A DNA stretch of 64,000 nt, from positions 9,086,541 through 9,150,540 of the forward strand of contig CM025853.1 of assembly GCA_003952965.2 (NCBI GenBank), read 5' to 3'. The first letter of the stretch is position 1, and every line of letters begins with the position of its first letter. Origin of the DNA: Morella rubra (Eukaryota; Streptophyta; Magnoliopsida; Fagales; Myricaceae). The notes beneath the pieces are model-generated. The model was not told the DNA's origin, searched no databases, and was given only the letters and a program-made list of their open reading frames with translations. This document shows, piece after piece, positions 45,601 to 57,360 of the stretch. Made by a program: the position numbers and the translations under genes.

Positions 45601-46757
45601 CCTTTACCTCGTAAAAGGGCACCAAGAGTCCTTGCTGTCAAAGGCAAGCCACTGCATCTTTCAACGATTTTCTTACGAACTATTTCCAAATCTGCAGATG
45701 CATCACTACTTCCATTCATCAAGGCATGCTGCTTAAATATTTCCCAACAATCTTCTTCTGATATGAACTCCAGATTGTGAGACTCAGCTGCTCCCATCAT
45801 CTTTCCAACGTTCGTATTGCGTGTGGTGACTACTATTTTACTCCCCAGTGCTCCAGCCCTGAATGGGGGTTGCAGTGCTTCCCACAGTCCGTAATCCTCA
45901 TTCCAGAGATCGTCTAAAACAAATAAGAACTTTTTGCCCTCTAATTCATATGCCAGCTTTACCTGAACATCGTTTAATTCCTTCATATCACAAGGGTGCG
46001 AAGTGATTGATTCAAGGATCGCTTTGGTTATTCTAGAAACATCGAAGTCATCAGACACACAGACCCAGGCTTTTAGATCGAAATGTTCAATTGAATCATC
46101 ATTGAACACAAGCCGAGCAAGTGTCGTTTTTCCCACCCCCGCCATGCCAGCTATAGAAACTACATGAAAATTGACATCGGTTGGTTCTTTCCTTAGGAGG
46201 AGTTCAAGTATCTTCTCTCTATCTCCATCCCTCCCAATGGCAGGTCCGTATGGCACACATGTGCTAGATGGTCTTCGCCATGTCCTTCTAGACATCCCAA
46301 CATCTTTCAACCCGAATCTGTCTTTACTTTCACAAATTTCTTTTAACCGGCCATTTATACTGTTTATCTTGAAGTCCATCCTAACGTCAAACTTCATAGC
46401 ATTGAAACTAAAGCCACTAAAACTAGCAGGTATCAAGCTTCTCACCTTACTTGTGCTAGCCAGATTCTCTGCCTTGAACTTGCGCTGCAAAACCTCTATG
46501 GCAAAGTCGTCAAGTAAGTCCTCCAGATCGTAAGCCAAATCTCTGAGATCGTCCAGCCACATTTTCACAGCCACGTCTGTAATTTGCTTCTCTTCCGCGT
46601 CGTTGAGGACTACCAGGATTGCAGACAACGTTTGCCTCCACTTCTGTAGCTTCTTGCGGATTCCAGCCCGGAACACCAAGCTGAGAAACTCACGGGACGC
46701 CAACCTATCGAACAGCACCTGAAGGAACGCCGTCAGAAAGATCTCCCCGACGTCCAT
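42589..46757 (-). pseudogene. CNL resistance-gene homologue, tandem copy B with chimeric C-terminus
   Basis: The N-terminal 557 codons are open (46757 to 45084). The coiled coil is at about 1-165, with the EDVID-like stretch YDLEDLLDDF at 76-85. P-loop GMAGVGKTT is at 204-212, RNBS-A AWVCVSDDFDV at 230-240, kinase-2 LFVLDDLW at 278-285, RNBS-B KIVVTTRN at 307-314, GLPL CSGLPLTA at 368-375, [16 protein letters not shown] at 426-436 and MHD at 492-494. A -1 frameshift near 45183 ends the frame just before the LRRs. LRR fragments continue at 45084-44734, 44741-44487, 44550-44293 and onward to 42589, with many single-base deletions. The last 25 or so residues come from junction filler and the flank of copy A. 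RPP13-like CNL; expected to be a nucleotide-switch immune receptor if it were intact. Confidence 0.88.
42639..42667. other. 29-bp filler at the tandem duplication junction
   Basis: This short sequence, starting CAATTGGAACC, lies between the end of unit A and the start of unit B and is present at neither outer edge. Short filler at a junction fits end-joining repair rather than homologous unequal crossing-over. Confidence 0.65.
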
Positions 46758-48080
46758 ACCTTCATTTGTGGAAAAGATTAGGAGAATCAGTTAAAGTATG
46801 GAAGGACGGTTACTAGATAAGCTATCACGCATAGAGGGCACCAGTTAGCTCTTTTACATCTGCGGCAGCTTCAGAACTGCTTTTTTTTTCTTTTCTTTTC
46901 TTTTTCAGAACAAGTACCTTCCATTACTAATAGTTAAAAGAGTTCATACAAACATCCAAAATTCCCGATCCAACTGTCTCAACGACAAAGTAAATTGCAC
47001 AATCGTGAAAGACCGACATACCAAGACCACGCCAGTAAAAACCAGTGAAACAGAAGCACACCATTACATATATAATATACGTGTTCTGTAAAAGCTGCAA
47101 AAAAAAAAAAAAAAGACTAACCCGGTTTAGCTGCCGACATGTTTGAAGAGGTCTTTTCAGTTGGCGAAGTAGAAGACTGGGTGGAGCCTGAGGTGAGGAA
47201 CTTGATGCAGCCAGGAGAATGACAGGAACACCACCTGTACACGATCCGTAGAGGCGGAGGAATAGCCTCTGGCGTGCGAGAGAGCGAGAGAGAGAGAGAG
47301 GGGGGGGGGGGTGAAGATATCCAAATGAGAAAACAGGCAGACTCGTTCCAGGAACTTATACCAAGAAAAAAAAAATAGTTCCAGGAACTCATCGCTTACA
47401 TTTCAAACGTTTTCTGTGTTTGCTTTTTTTTAAAGTAGCGTAGATTCTGATAAAAAAATTTGTTTAATGTTGTTAGATTTTATAAAAATTTTTATTAAAA
47501 ATTGTTGAAATTTTTTAAAAATTGTTAGAATTTATAAAAAATTATTAGAATTAATAAAAATAATAATTGTGAAATTTTTTTAAAAAAATTTTGACACGAA
47601 TCCAAACATAACCTACGATTGTAGGTCTTTTCACTTGTAATTATCGGTGTATTTTTTTTTTTTTTTTTTTACTTTTCTTCAGTGTTTCAATGCTATTCCA
47701 CACTTTTCTTTTGCATTGACTGTCTAACACCCCTCTCTAGTAAATTCAATGTCATAGGCAGTGTAAAACGAAGACCGATATTTCATATCAACCTTCCTCG
47801 AAGCTTAAAAAAACAGATATATCACTTTCTCCCTTCTAATAATTAATAATTAATGTTAGACTCCCAACTAACTTATATATCAACTGTCAATATAGTTATC
47901 CTTTACACTCTATGCGAATATCTTATATTTTAAAATAAATAGAAAATAAAGCATGTGACACAAGTTGAATTATGATAGGTATAAAGTGTAAACTTATTAA
48001 TCATTTTAAATACCATCTAATGTGTTATATTTAATAATTTAAGATATAACTAATTAATAAGTAATAGTTAAATAGTGCAG
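42668..48080 (-). repeat. Tandem duplication unit B (about 5.4 kb)
   Basis: Direct copy of 37237-42638, offset about 5431-5442 bp. It ends TTAAATAGTGCAG at 48080, after which the sequences differ. Confidence 0.88.
46758..48080 (-). promoter_or_regulatory. Leader and promoter flank of CNL copy B
   Basis: Counterpart of 41329-42638. It contains the TTTTTCTTTTCTTTTC tract near 46880, an A-run near 47100, the GA repeat with G-run near 47280-47312 and AT-rich flanking DNA. The promoter is inferred from position only. Confidence 0.45.
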
Positions 48081-50272
48081 TGGGTAAAGAATTTTGGAGG
48101 AAGATTCTTCCGTGCTTACAAAAAAAACGGGGGGGTGGGGGGGGATTTTAATCATCGCGGTATCGATTTGAATTAGATGGTACATGAGGTATGTTTTTTT
48201 TTATTTTAAACACTAGCTCAGCACCAATCGCAGCTGCATGGCATTTAAAATTTACCTTCTCCCAACTATTTTAAACGTGCCACTTAGACAGCAACTCACT
48301 TATCCAAGCCACATAAAAAAAAAAAAAATTGCTCACTTAATCACGTGGGCATCATTCGGTCAAATGGGTAAAGACAATTGGAAGAGAGGATCTATTTGAC
48401 TTAAAAATTACTTTAAGGAAAATTCAATTGAAATCGATATTACAAAGACTAAAATATAAAAATACTATATTACGAATCTACTTATAATTAAGCCAAAAAA
48501 AGGACAAAGATTCTCTAACAGCCAAACCCTAGTCCACGTATCACGTGTGTTTGGTTTGGTACGTTGGCATTGGTCCTACCTACGTGGTCAAGATTCTTCA
48601 AAAAAACTTGCTGACTTTAAAAACAGATTAAAGTATAACGTGTGTACCGTTGGTATCACTTTTTCCTGAAAATGGAGTCTTTAATTTATTGCCTCAGAAT
48701 AGCCAAGTTTAGATTTCTAAGGGGACCACAAAAGCAGTAGTCCTTTTCGATTTGGGACGGTGGAGAATGCTTCTCCTCAGTTCGGGCTTCCTTTTCGATT
48801 TACTTTTCCTTACCTTTCGAATGCTTCTCGTCTGCCACGTTATCAGCGAAATGGCTAAACCAAGGAAAAAACTTGTTTCGGCTGATTTGGGAAAAGAGAG
48901 GGAGCTGAGCTGACCTAGGGTTCTTAGTGGGATTTGGGGACAAAATGGATGAAGTTATATATTGTGGGTTCGACTGTGCTCCGAATTACAAATAATGAGT
49001 TTTTTTTTCTTCTTTTCGTTCCAATTAAAAGTAGAGAAAATTTGAGATTTTCTTTTACGAAGGTACATTTAAAAAGTTATATATTGTGGGTTTGAAATGA
49101 TTAAGCGAAGAGACTATGCAATTTCAGCGGAGCTTTCCTGTTTTTTTTTTTTTTTTTGAAAAATTCTTATTTACATATGAAGAATTAAACATTGAGTTGA
49201 AATTTCCTAACAATTGGTGTAACTGTCAAAAAATTTTCTCCTGTCGCTTGGTTAATTAGATCTTTCTTTATTGTGATTGTTCAAATCTAGCTTAGAACCT
49301 CTAATACATGCGTCAAATTTTGAGATAGTTTGTTTATTCTTAATGTGTTTGATGTCTTATTATGAATTGGTTGATTTAAGTTGGTATTGTATTGGCTAGT
49401 TCATCTATTTTAATGCCCAAAGAAGTGTAGAAAAAATTCAGACTATTAGAAAAAAAAAGGTTAAGATCACTTTGCAACCTCTATTCATGGGGATCTTACA
49501 CTCTGTACTGAAATCTATTATTTTTGTCGCATTATACCCACAAACTATTGATTTCAAACACTTTGCACCTCTTTAAAATTTTTGGTTAAAGTGTATTTAA
49601 CACTAGAAAAAAATACTAGTTGCATCGTCCAACTATCACATATTTTAGAATCTACACTCTAAACTACCAACTTAATCCATGTCTCTCTAAATGACAAATA
49701 AATTTATTTTTTTGCACCCTATATTAAAATTTGTATTAAAATCAATGAACAATGAACCCCGCGATAGAATTTCAAAGGTCCAATTATATCACTTGATGAA
49801 AAGGATAGTCCTATGAGATGTTGAGGTGTAATTTTAGTAGTTTAAGGTACAAATTATAAAAATTGTAATAACTAGAAAGTTTAAAGTTTAATCTTAAGGA
49901 AACATTATAGTACATTTTTTATCTTTGGGCAAAAATCAATCAACTCCTTAAGTTCCAAAATGTTTTACTAAGCCGCATAACTTAAATAATAATAAAAAAA
50001 TCAATACTCGCTTTCCGTTTGATTTGACCGTTAAGTCATATGGAAAGTGATGTGAATGGATTGAAATGCCTTTCCAAATAAAATTTAAAAAAAAAAAAAT
50101 TCAACAAATAAATTGAAATTGAGAAAAAGTAGAAGCTTCTATGTATCAACTAACAAGTCTAACTCCAAAAAGAATATTTGGCTTTATCCAAGGTAAATAT
50201 CTTAAACTTTCAATAAGGCTTTTGAAAAATATTAGCTCTACTTTTTCTTCATTTTCATGCTTTGACAAGTCA
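48081..50272. other. Intergenic, no gene seen
   Basis: AT-rich DNA with several A- and T-runs (for example 49141-49157) and a G-run near 48128. No coding signal was found. The stretch around 49490-49920 resembles common low-copy plant repeat DNA but could not be classified. Confidence 0.5.
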
Positions 50273-50510
50273 ATGCCACATCTACCGGTCTGCTCACCAA
50301 CTTGCAATCGTTCATTTTGAACTTCTTAAGAATATCTTTAGCACAACATTCTTGAGAAATGAAAATGTCATCCTCCATTTACTTTACTTCGATGCCACAT
50401 CTACCGGTCTGCTCACCAACTTGCAATCGTTCATTTTGAACTTCCTGAGAATATCTTTAGCACAACATTCTTGAGAAATGAAAATGTCGTCCTCCATTTA
50501 CTCTACTTCG
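50273..50510 (-). repeat. 119-bp tandem duplication inside a copia RT relic
   Basis: ATGCCACATCTACCGGTCTG begins at 50273 and again at 50392, and the copies are almost identical up to 50510. The 119-bp period is not a multiple of three, so it breaks the RT frame. Confidence 0.85.
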
Positions 50511-51610
50511 ATGCCAAGGTAATAATACATGAGACCAATATCCATTATCTCAAACTCTCGAGCTATTACTTTCTTGAATTCTTCAAACATAATAGCATTA
50601 TTTCCTATAAAGATCAAGTCATCCACATAGAAACATACAATAAATATATCTCTACATTGATTCACCTTTGTGTAAAGAGCATGTTCATAAGGACACTTCA
50701 AAAGTTTGTTATCTAGGAAGTTCTTGTCAATTCTACCATTCCATCCTCTCTACGCTTGCTTTAAGCCATATAAGGCTTTCTTCAATTTCAAAACTTTCTC
50801 TTCATGCCCTTTCACAATATAATCCAAGGGTTGTGGCACATAGACTTCATTTAAAGAAAATCATTCAAAAGCGAACTTGACGTCTATTTAATAGATTGTC
50901 CAGCTATTTTGATCCGTCAAAAAAATAATCAATCGAATAGTTTCCAAGAGAGCAACAGGCGCAAATACCTCAATAAAGTCAATTCCAAGCCTTTGACTAT
51001 ATTCTTTGACAACTAGTCTTGCCTTGTATCTCTCCACTTCGCAACGCAATTTTTTTTGCCTTGTACACCCCATTTGACTCCAATTGCTTTTGCCCTTTTG
51101 GAAGTGTAGCAAGCTCCTACATTTCATTCTTCTCTATGACTTTAATTTGTTCATCCATAGCATTCCTCCACCTTTTGATTTTGTTTACAAAATATTTTGA
51201 AGACATTTGATGTGTATTCACCATCTCCATCAGATCGTAAAACCTTTATTTTATAGCCATTTTTTTTAAAACATGTGCTTTGAAATTTTGAATGTTTCAA
51301 ATACTTTCGATTATTTTAAATAAAATAGATCTTATTTTTTGTTGCTAAAATCATCAAAAATAGAGGATGTATTTGTTCTTACCAAATAATGGTGGATTGA
51401 TTGGGTCACAACCATCCGAGTGAACAAGTTATGGTGGCTTCGTTGCTCTGTACTAGCCTCCTCTTTGAAGCTTTGTTTTTTTATTGCTTTTGTTAGTTCC
51501 TGATGTATAGTGGTGGCTTTGTTGCTCTTGTACTTGCCCTTCTGGAAATTTTTTCCTTGATTTCTTATATTAATTCCTAATGTACAGTCTTCGCCTTTCT
51601 TCCGTGTCAA
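50273..51610 (-). pseudogene. Ty1/copia reverse-transcriptase relic
   Basis: The frame at 51127-50888 carries [20 protein letters not shown] and [16 protein letters not shown], the start of copia RT. The frame at 50701-50498 carries the catalytic YVDDLIFIGN box and the downstream YYYLGIEVE. Upstream on the minus strand, near 51160, lies a [17 protein letters not shown] stretch that normally precedes the RT. Order and strand agree; frameshifts and the 119-bp duplication break it. The frame at 51610-51332 may be older polyprotein sequence but shows no motif. No LTRs were identified. Confidence 0.8.
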
Positions 51611-52313
51611 CTATGAAAAAACTTGTCTTAGATGAGTTTGATAGAGAGAAGACACTTAAATAGAAAGGATAAACGAAGTGGAAAATTCTGGAAGTTACAG
51701 AGTGTTAACGTAGTTTCAATTCTATTTGGGCTAGCTTGAGGCGAGCCTAACGAAATGAAGTTGTATTTTGGAGTTAGATTGAGGCTCAAGCCTCGACACG
51801 GTAAAAACCAAGTAACTTACAGCTCATTTACACAGCTATATAAAAGTGGAGTTTTAGTTGTTGGACATGCAGACTTTGACGAATAGAGAAAATGAACATT
51901 CCAGAATAGTTCTAAGCACTTCTTGCGAGAGCACTTTAGAAACAACATGTTTACAAAGATTTTGAATATTTGAAGAACCAACAATTGAAGATTGTCTCTC
52001 TCTCTTGGTTTATTCAAGAAACACAACCGCTACAAGAAAATCCTACTGCCGCAATGGGTAAATTTAGAATCCTAATGTTTTGAAGGATTGGAGTTCCAAT
52101 TGACAATAAAGCAAGTTTGCATTGGTTATAATCCACGAACGAGAAGATTCAGAGTTTCGGGTCTACTGCTTGGTGCAGGTTTGAATGGGTCATTCAAATG
52201 GCTTCAATTGGGTCTTGTAAGTTTAGCAAAGATTTTTCCGTATTCAAGTCACCTAATTGTGAGTGTTGATCCTCTCCATGGATGGTTAAGTGGCATGCGC
52301 TCTCGAATGACTC
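51611..52313. other. Intergenic, no gene seen
   Basis: Ordinary-looking plant DNA, ending at a run of about 16 C residues (near 52315-52330). No coding signal was found. Confidence 0.45.
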
Positions 52314-54440
52314 TCCCCCCCCCCCCCCCTATCGAAGGATTTCCTGACCTACGATTTTGCAGCTTCGTAAACATTCCCTCTCTCTTTGTATTGCTGTCGC
52401 TCCTGTGTTCCTTTTTCTCTCCCGTTACTTTTCCGCTTATTCATTATTGATTAGTCCAACCTTCGCACCCTCCATGTCTCGCCGTGCCCTCTTCCTCCTC
52501 ACCTTCCCCTCCATCCCTACTCTCCACCCCCTCTTGCACCCGCCACCCTCTTCCCTCTCCTCCTCTCCCTCTCCCCTCCTCCCTCCCCGTCTCCCCCCCT
52601 CCTCTCTCCACGACCTTCGCCACCCTTCACACTCCTCACTTCGACCATCCCCGCCTCTCCCACTGCTGCTCTCTCCAAGTGCCTCAACACTCTCACCTCG
52701 CTCCCCTCACGCCACTCCACTCCCCCCCCGCACTACTATTCTCAAACACGCGAACCACACATGACTTATTCTAAAGCACTTTAGTCAACAAACTCTATTG
52801 CTAACAATCTCTACCATGCTGTCAATGACCAATTTACAGCAAGCTAAACTACCTCATGTAAACCACTTTTATGGACCTCTATCTTATGCTCTAATAGAAC
52901 CCAATAGTAAGACACAACCCGCACGAACACCCAGTTCCCCACCCATTCCTCAGTGACCCCAGATTCATCTACCACCTCACCCCTCACCCATCGGTTCAGC
53001 TCTTAGAGGTTCCTTGCGTTTCTATCATGTTTCTTCCAACCCACTACAGTATACTCACACCCTCCCCACGAACTATCTAGTGTTCTCAAAACCTACCACA
53101 CTCACTCCCACCATGTTCCACACACCCACTCCACCCTCTCTCACCACCCTTATTCCACACACTCCCCACAATCCATCATCTCCACAGCTCCGCACACTAA
53201 AACCACGGCTTCACCGAACTCACCACTCTACCCAACATCCGCCTTCACGCCTTGTCCACGCCCCATGCGCACCCACATCTCACCCACCCAGCCACCTCCT
53301 CCTATCCAGTAACTCTCAGCAACTACCACAACCCGCGCCCCATTACCCCACCACCCACTTAATCCTAACTAAAGCCGCCCCACCCTGCGACTACCCTCGC
53401 GACTTCTGACCCCACAACCCCCCCCTCCCCGAGCCCAACCGTTTCTCACAAGACATCCAACGCTCCCTCATACTAAACACCACCCTCCAACAACCCCACT
53501 CAATAAGCTCACGATTAACCACATACGACCACAACTCTATATCCTACAGCCCCCCCTCCAAGAGATAATAAAACATAACCTTAAATCCAATTAAACATAC
53601 CGTGGACTATATATAAAAATCAAATCGTGTAAACAAACAACCGAAATCTGCTACGCACCCGTCGAACACGCCCACGCTCAGCTCTATGCCCCCCCCCCCT
53701 AACGAAGACACACCGCACCCTCCCTAAATCAACCATCCCCCCCCCACAACACTCCCACCCTCACCCCACACTTTTTTCCCACTAATTCATTTCACAACAA
53801 CAACAATCTGCCATTCAGCGACCCCCCTAACACGCACCCAGCTAGAACACCACGACGTACCAATCCCAGTCGACACGCTGCTCCTTACACACTCTTCCCC
53901 CTCCTCACCACCAACCCCCCTCCCTGCCACACCAGACTCTTATCACTAAATAACCAAAAACAAAAGCAAACGACACAACCTCATATCTACGTCAACCCCA
54001 TCGCCTTCCGACTGTCACAAGTTACGCGTCAAATACATTTCATTTCCCCATAATCCTCACCGGCTCTGCCGTGAGAAAGTCCATACCCACAAGAGCCGCC
54101 GTTCACACCTCACAGCTCAAATCCTCAATTCAAGGGAACTAGTACTTTCGAGCGCCTGATACCATCTGGGAACTCGTACCCCGCTGTAAAATCCCCTCAA
54201 CCCGAGTTATGTCAACATAACGTCCAAATATTCTCACTAGGATGTATGATCAACATCCAACTCTCTCGCTACATAAAATTCAACATCTGTTACCGTTACG
54301 CGCGCCCACAGCCACTACAGTACATACAAGAAATTAAACCATAAAGTCCGAGTCCTCACCTACTCACTAGGGAACAACAGATCATAGCATGAACAATTAT
54401 ATAGCAATGCAACACAATAGAATCTACAGCACTTTAACCA
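52314..54440. other. C-rich, G-poor low-complexity block
   Basis: Directly after the poly-C run the sequence becomes dominated by C, with T (52350-52740) and then with A (52750-54300). G is very scarce on this strand. Open frames are present only because of this composition. No neighbouring DNA looks like it. It is probably poor-quality assembly sequence or an unusual low-complexity array. Confidence 0.6.
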
Positions 54441-55169
54441 TAACGAATAACCAAATGTAATGATCGATGCAATTGCAGAAATATGATTTGTTTCCCCTCA
54501 TTTCTGCTTCTTTTTCTTTCTTTCTTTTTCTTCTCTTCTTTTTCTCTTTTTTATCAGTTTCCTAGTTCTGTCTGTAAAGTATCATCCTCCTGTCTCTCTG
54601 TTTAACCCGCACAGTCTAGGTTGTTTGTCTCTCCTACTCCTCTAGGACTCTGTCCTATGCCCCCGCACCAAAGAACCCTGTTACAGCATATATTTATTAT
54701 CCACGCCAGAGATACCAAACTACTCCCATCTGTCGTGCTTTGCAATTACTACCTACTGTTATATCGTACCATCACCCTATCACAAGACCCACTTTGCTAT
54801 GGTTTCATTTCGTCATTCTGTTATATAGATTCCCTACACCCATGACATGATAATGCAACATGTTTCATAGTTTATGATGAACAATCAAGTAATCAAAGAC
54901 GATCAAATGGATTTCATATGCAATAAAATAACAACAATAAATTTCACATAACCTTTCTTAATAATCCTTAAGTGGCCGATCTATTCTTCATTGAGAAAGC
55001 CTAATTTTTTTCCATGTGATGTTCATGTGTTATAATTCCTCAATCTAACATCTAAGTCATCACGGCTGAAACAATATAAACACCACATGCTATAATAGGC
55101 AAGCCAAAACTTATATGGTTGGTTGTTTTATTTTATTTTTATTATCTAACCCCACTAGGGCCTTCACTA
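54441..55169. other. Intergenic with a pyrimidine tract
   Basis: A CTTT/TTCT tract lies at about 54500-54560, followed by ordinary AT-rich DNA. No gene was found. Confidence 0.45.
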
Positions 55170-55488
55170 TTTCCAAAAGAAAAAGATTCCCGGGCATATA
55201 AAGAAAAGTCTTCCCAAGTATAAAAAAAAATAGTCTTCCCGGGCATAGATAAAAAAATATAAGTCTTTCCGAACAGACAAAAACATCTTCCTGGGCATAT
55301 ATAAAAAAAGCTTCCCAGGCATATAAGAAAATCTTCCCGGGCATATACAAAAAAAAAATCTTTCCCGTGCATATATATATAAACAAAATCTTTCTCGGGC
55401 ATTCAAAAACAATCTTTCCACATTATATAAAATCTTATCCGGCATATATTTACAACAAAAATCTTCTCCCAGTACACCTATATATAAA
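55170..55488. repeat. Minisatellite of about 30 bp at the gap edge
   Basis: About ten degenerate copies of a unit like TCTTCCCGGGCATATA followed by an A-run, running up to the first N. Unit length varies with the A-run. The repeat probably caused the assembly gap. Confidence 0.8.
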
Positions 55489-56488
55489 NNNNNNNNNNNN
55501 NNNNNNNNNNNNNNNNNNNNNNNNNNNNNNNNNNNNNNNNNNNNNNNNNNNNNNNNNNNNNNNNNNNNNNNNNNNNNNNNNNNNNNNNNNNNNNNNNNNN
55601 NNNNNNNNNNNNNNNNNNNNNNNNNNNNNNNNNNNNNNNNNNNNNNNNNNNNNNNNNNNNNNNNNNNNNNNNNNNNNNNNNNNNNNNNNNNNNNNNNNNN
55701 NNNNNNNNNNNNNNNNNNNNNNNNNNNNNNNNNNNNNNNNNNNNNNNNNNNNNNNNNNNNNNNNNNNNNNNNNNNNNNNNNNNNNNNNNNNNNNNNNNNN
55801 NNNNNNNNNNNNNNNNNNNNNNNNNNNNNNNNNNNNNNNNNNNNNNNNNNNNNNNNNNNNNNNNNNNNNNNNNNNNNNNNNNNNNNNNNNNNNNNNNNNN
55901 NNNNNNNNNNNNNNNNNNNNNNNNNNNNNNNNNNNNNNNNNNNNNNNNNNNNNNNNNNNNNNNNNNNNNNNNNNNNNNNNNNNNNNNNNNNNNNNNNNNN
56001 NNNNNNNNNNNNNNNNNNNNNNNNNNNNNNNNNNNNNNNNNNNNNNNNNNNNNNNNNNNNNNNNNNNNNNNNNNNNNNNNNNNNNNNNNNNNNNNNNNNN
56101 NNNNNNNNNNNNNNNNNNNNNNNNNNNNNNNNNNNNNNNNNNNNNNNNNNNNNNNNNNNNNNNNNNNNNNNNNNNNNNNNNNNNNNNNNNNNNNNNNNNN
56201 NNNNNNNNNNNNNNNNNNNNNNNNNNNNNNNNNNNNNNNNNNNNNNNNNNNNNNNNNNNNNNNNNNNNNNNNNNNNNNNNNNNNNNNNNNNNNNNNNNNN
56301 NNNNNNNNNNNNNNNNNNNNNNNNNNNNNNNNNNNNNNNNNNNNNNNNNNNNNNNNNNNNNNNNNNNNNNNNNNNNNNNNNNNNNNNNNNNNNNNNNNNN
56401 NNNNNNNNNNNNNNNNNNNNNNNNNNNNNNNNNNNNNNNNNNNNNNNNNNNNNNNNNNNNNNNNNNNNNNNNNNNNNNNNNNNNNNNN
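55489..56488. other. Scaffold gap of exactly 1000 N
   Basis: 1000 consecutive N. The round number suggests a placeholder of unknown true size. Reading frames crossing it are meaningless. Confidence 0.98.
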
Positions 56489-57360
56489 TTCAGGCGCACT
56501 TTAAACCACGCTTATCGTTATCAAGGGAAGGAATCACAGAAGTACAAAATGAGAACGGGAAGTCAGAAGATCACGCGTATGGGGAGCTATTTCTTATGTT
56601 TCCAAGCTCATGCATAATCACTCGAAATGTAAACGAGAAAATTATCGGTCGCTGATCAGGCTAATAAAATGAGAAAGGGATGCTGAGCTCTCATGAACGG
56701 AACATCGTGGAATGATTGCACATAGATGTTAAGCGCAGATAAGGCAGAAATCTCCAAACCTCATTGAACTCACTCTGCTTATTATCTGCACACGCCGTGC
56801 GCTCTTCCTAGTCAGTCAGTCCCCAAAATCACTAGCTACTGCATGTACTGTTACACATCTCAGGGGTAGTACAATGTCGGGAAAACAGTGGTTCGGGCGG
56901 GGCAGTTTAAGAATCGGCAATGACACACATTGCCGAGAGATAGATGCATCCTCGCACGCTCTAGGTGGACTCAGGTGCCCTATGAATAGAACGGATGCCA
57001 CAGAGAATTCTTGCACAATTGCAGTCCACGAAAACCCGATCAATCCACGAGAGCTATGACATCAAATCCTGGTTTGCGAAAGCTGTAGGAGGGAGTGTTC
57101 CTCGTACAATAATAGTCAAAATCAGAGAGCGTCATCAAGGACGTCTTTGGCCACTGGCCGCCCCTCATACTCCATTCGCTTCTCCAAGGTCATCATTGAT
57201 CAGCAACTTCTTGCTCTTGGGAAGGATCCGTTCGGTTCTCGTTGTGCGTGCACGCTTAACTCCTGACATTTTATATAGTGCAAAAGTTTATATAATATGT
57301 GTTAATAAGCATCATAATAACGTATTACTTTAAAAAAAAAGTAATCACAATCAAGATAAT
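56489..57360. other. Sequence right of the gap, no gene seen
   Basis: More even in base composition than the rest of the window, with no recognisable gene, repeat or transposon motif until about 57260. It may be noisy contig-end sequence or the interior of the second CACTA element. Confidence 0.35.

Noticed and set aside
52357..53409. Pro/Ser/Thr/His-rich open frames
   Set aside because: They result from C-rich, G-poor composition that lacks stop codons; several frames are open at once and none has a recognisable motif.
55367..56617. Long open frames across the N gap on both strands
   Set aside because: They consist almost wholly of N; only about 40 real codons flank the gap.
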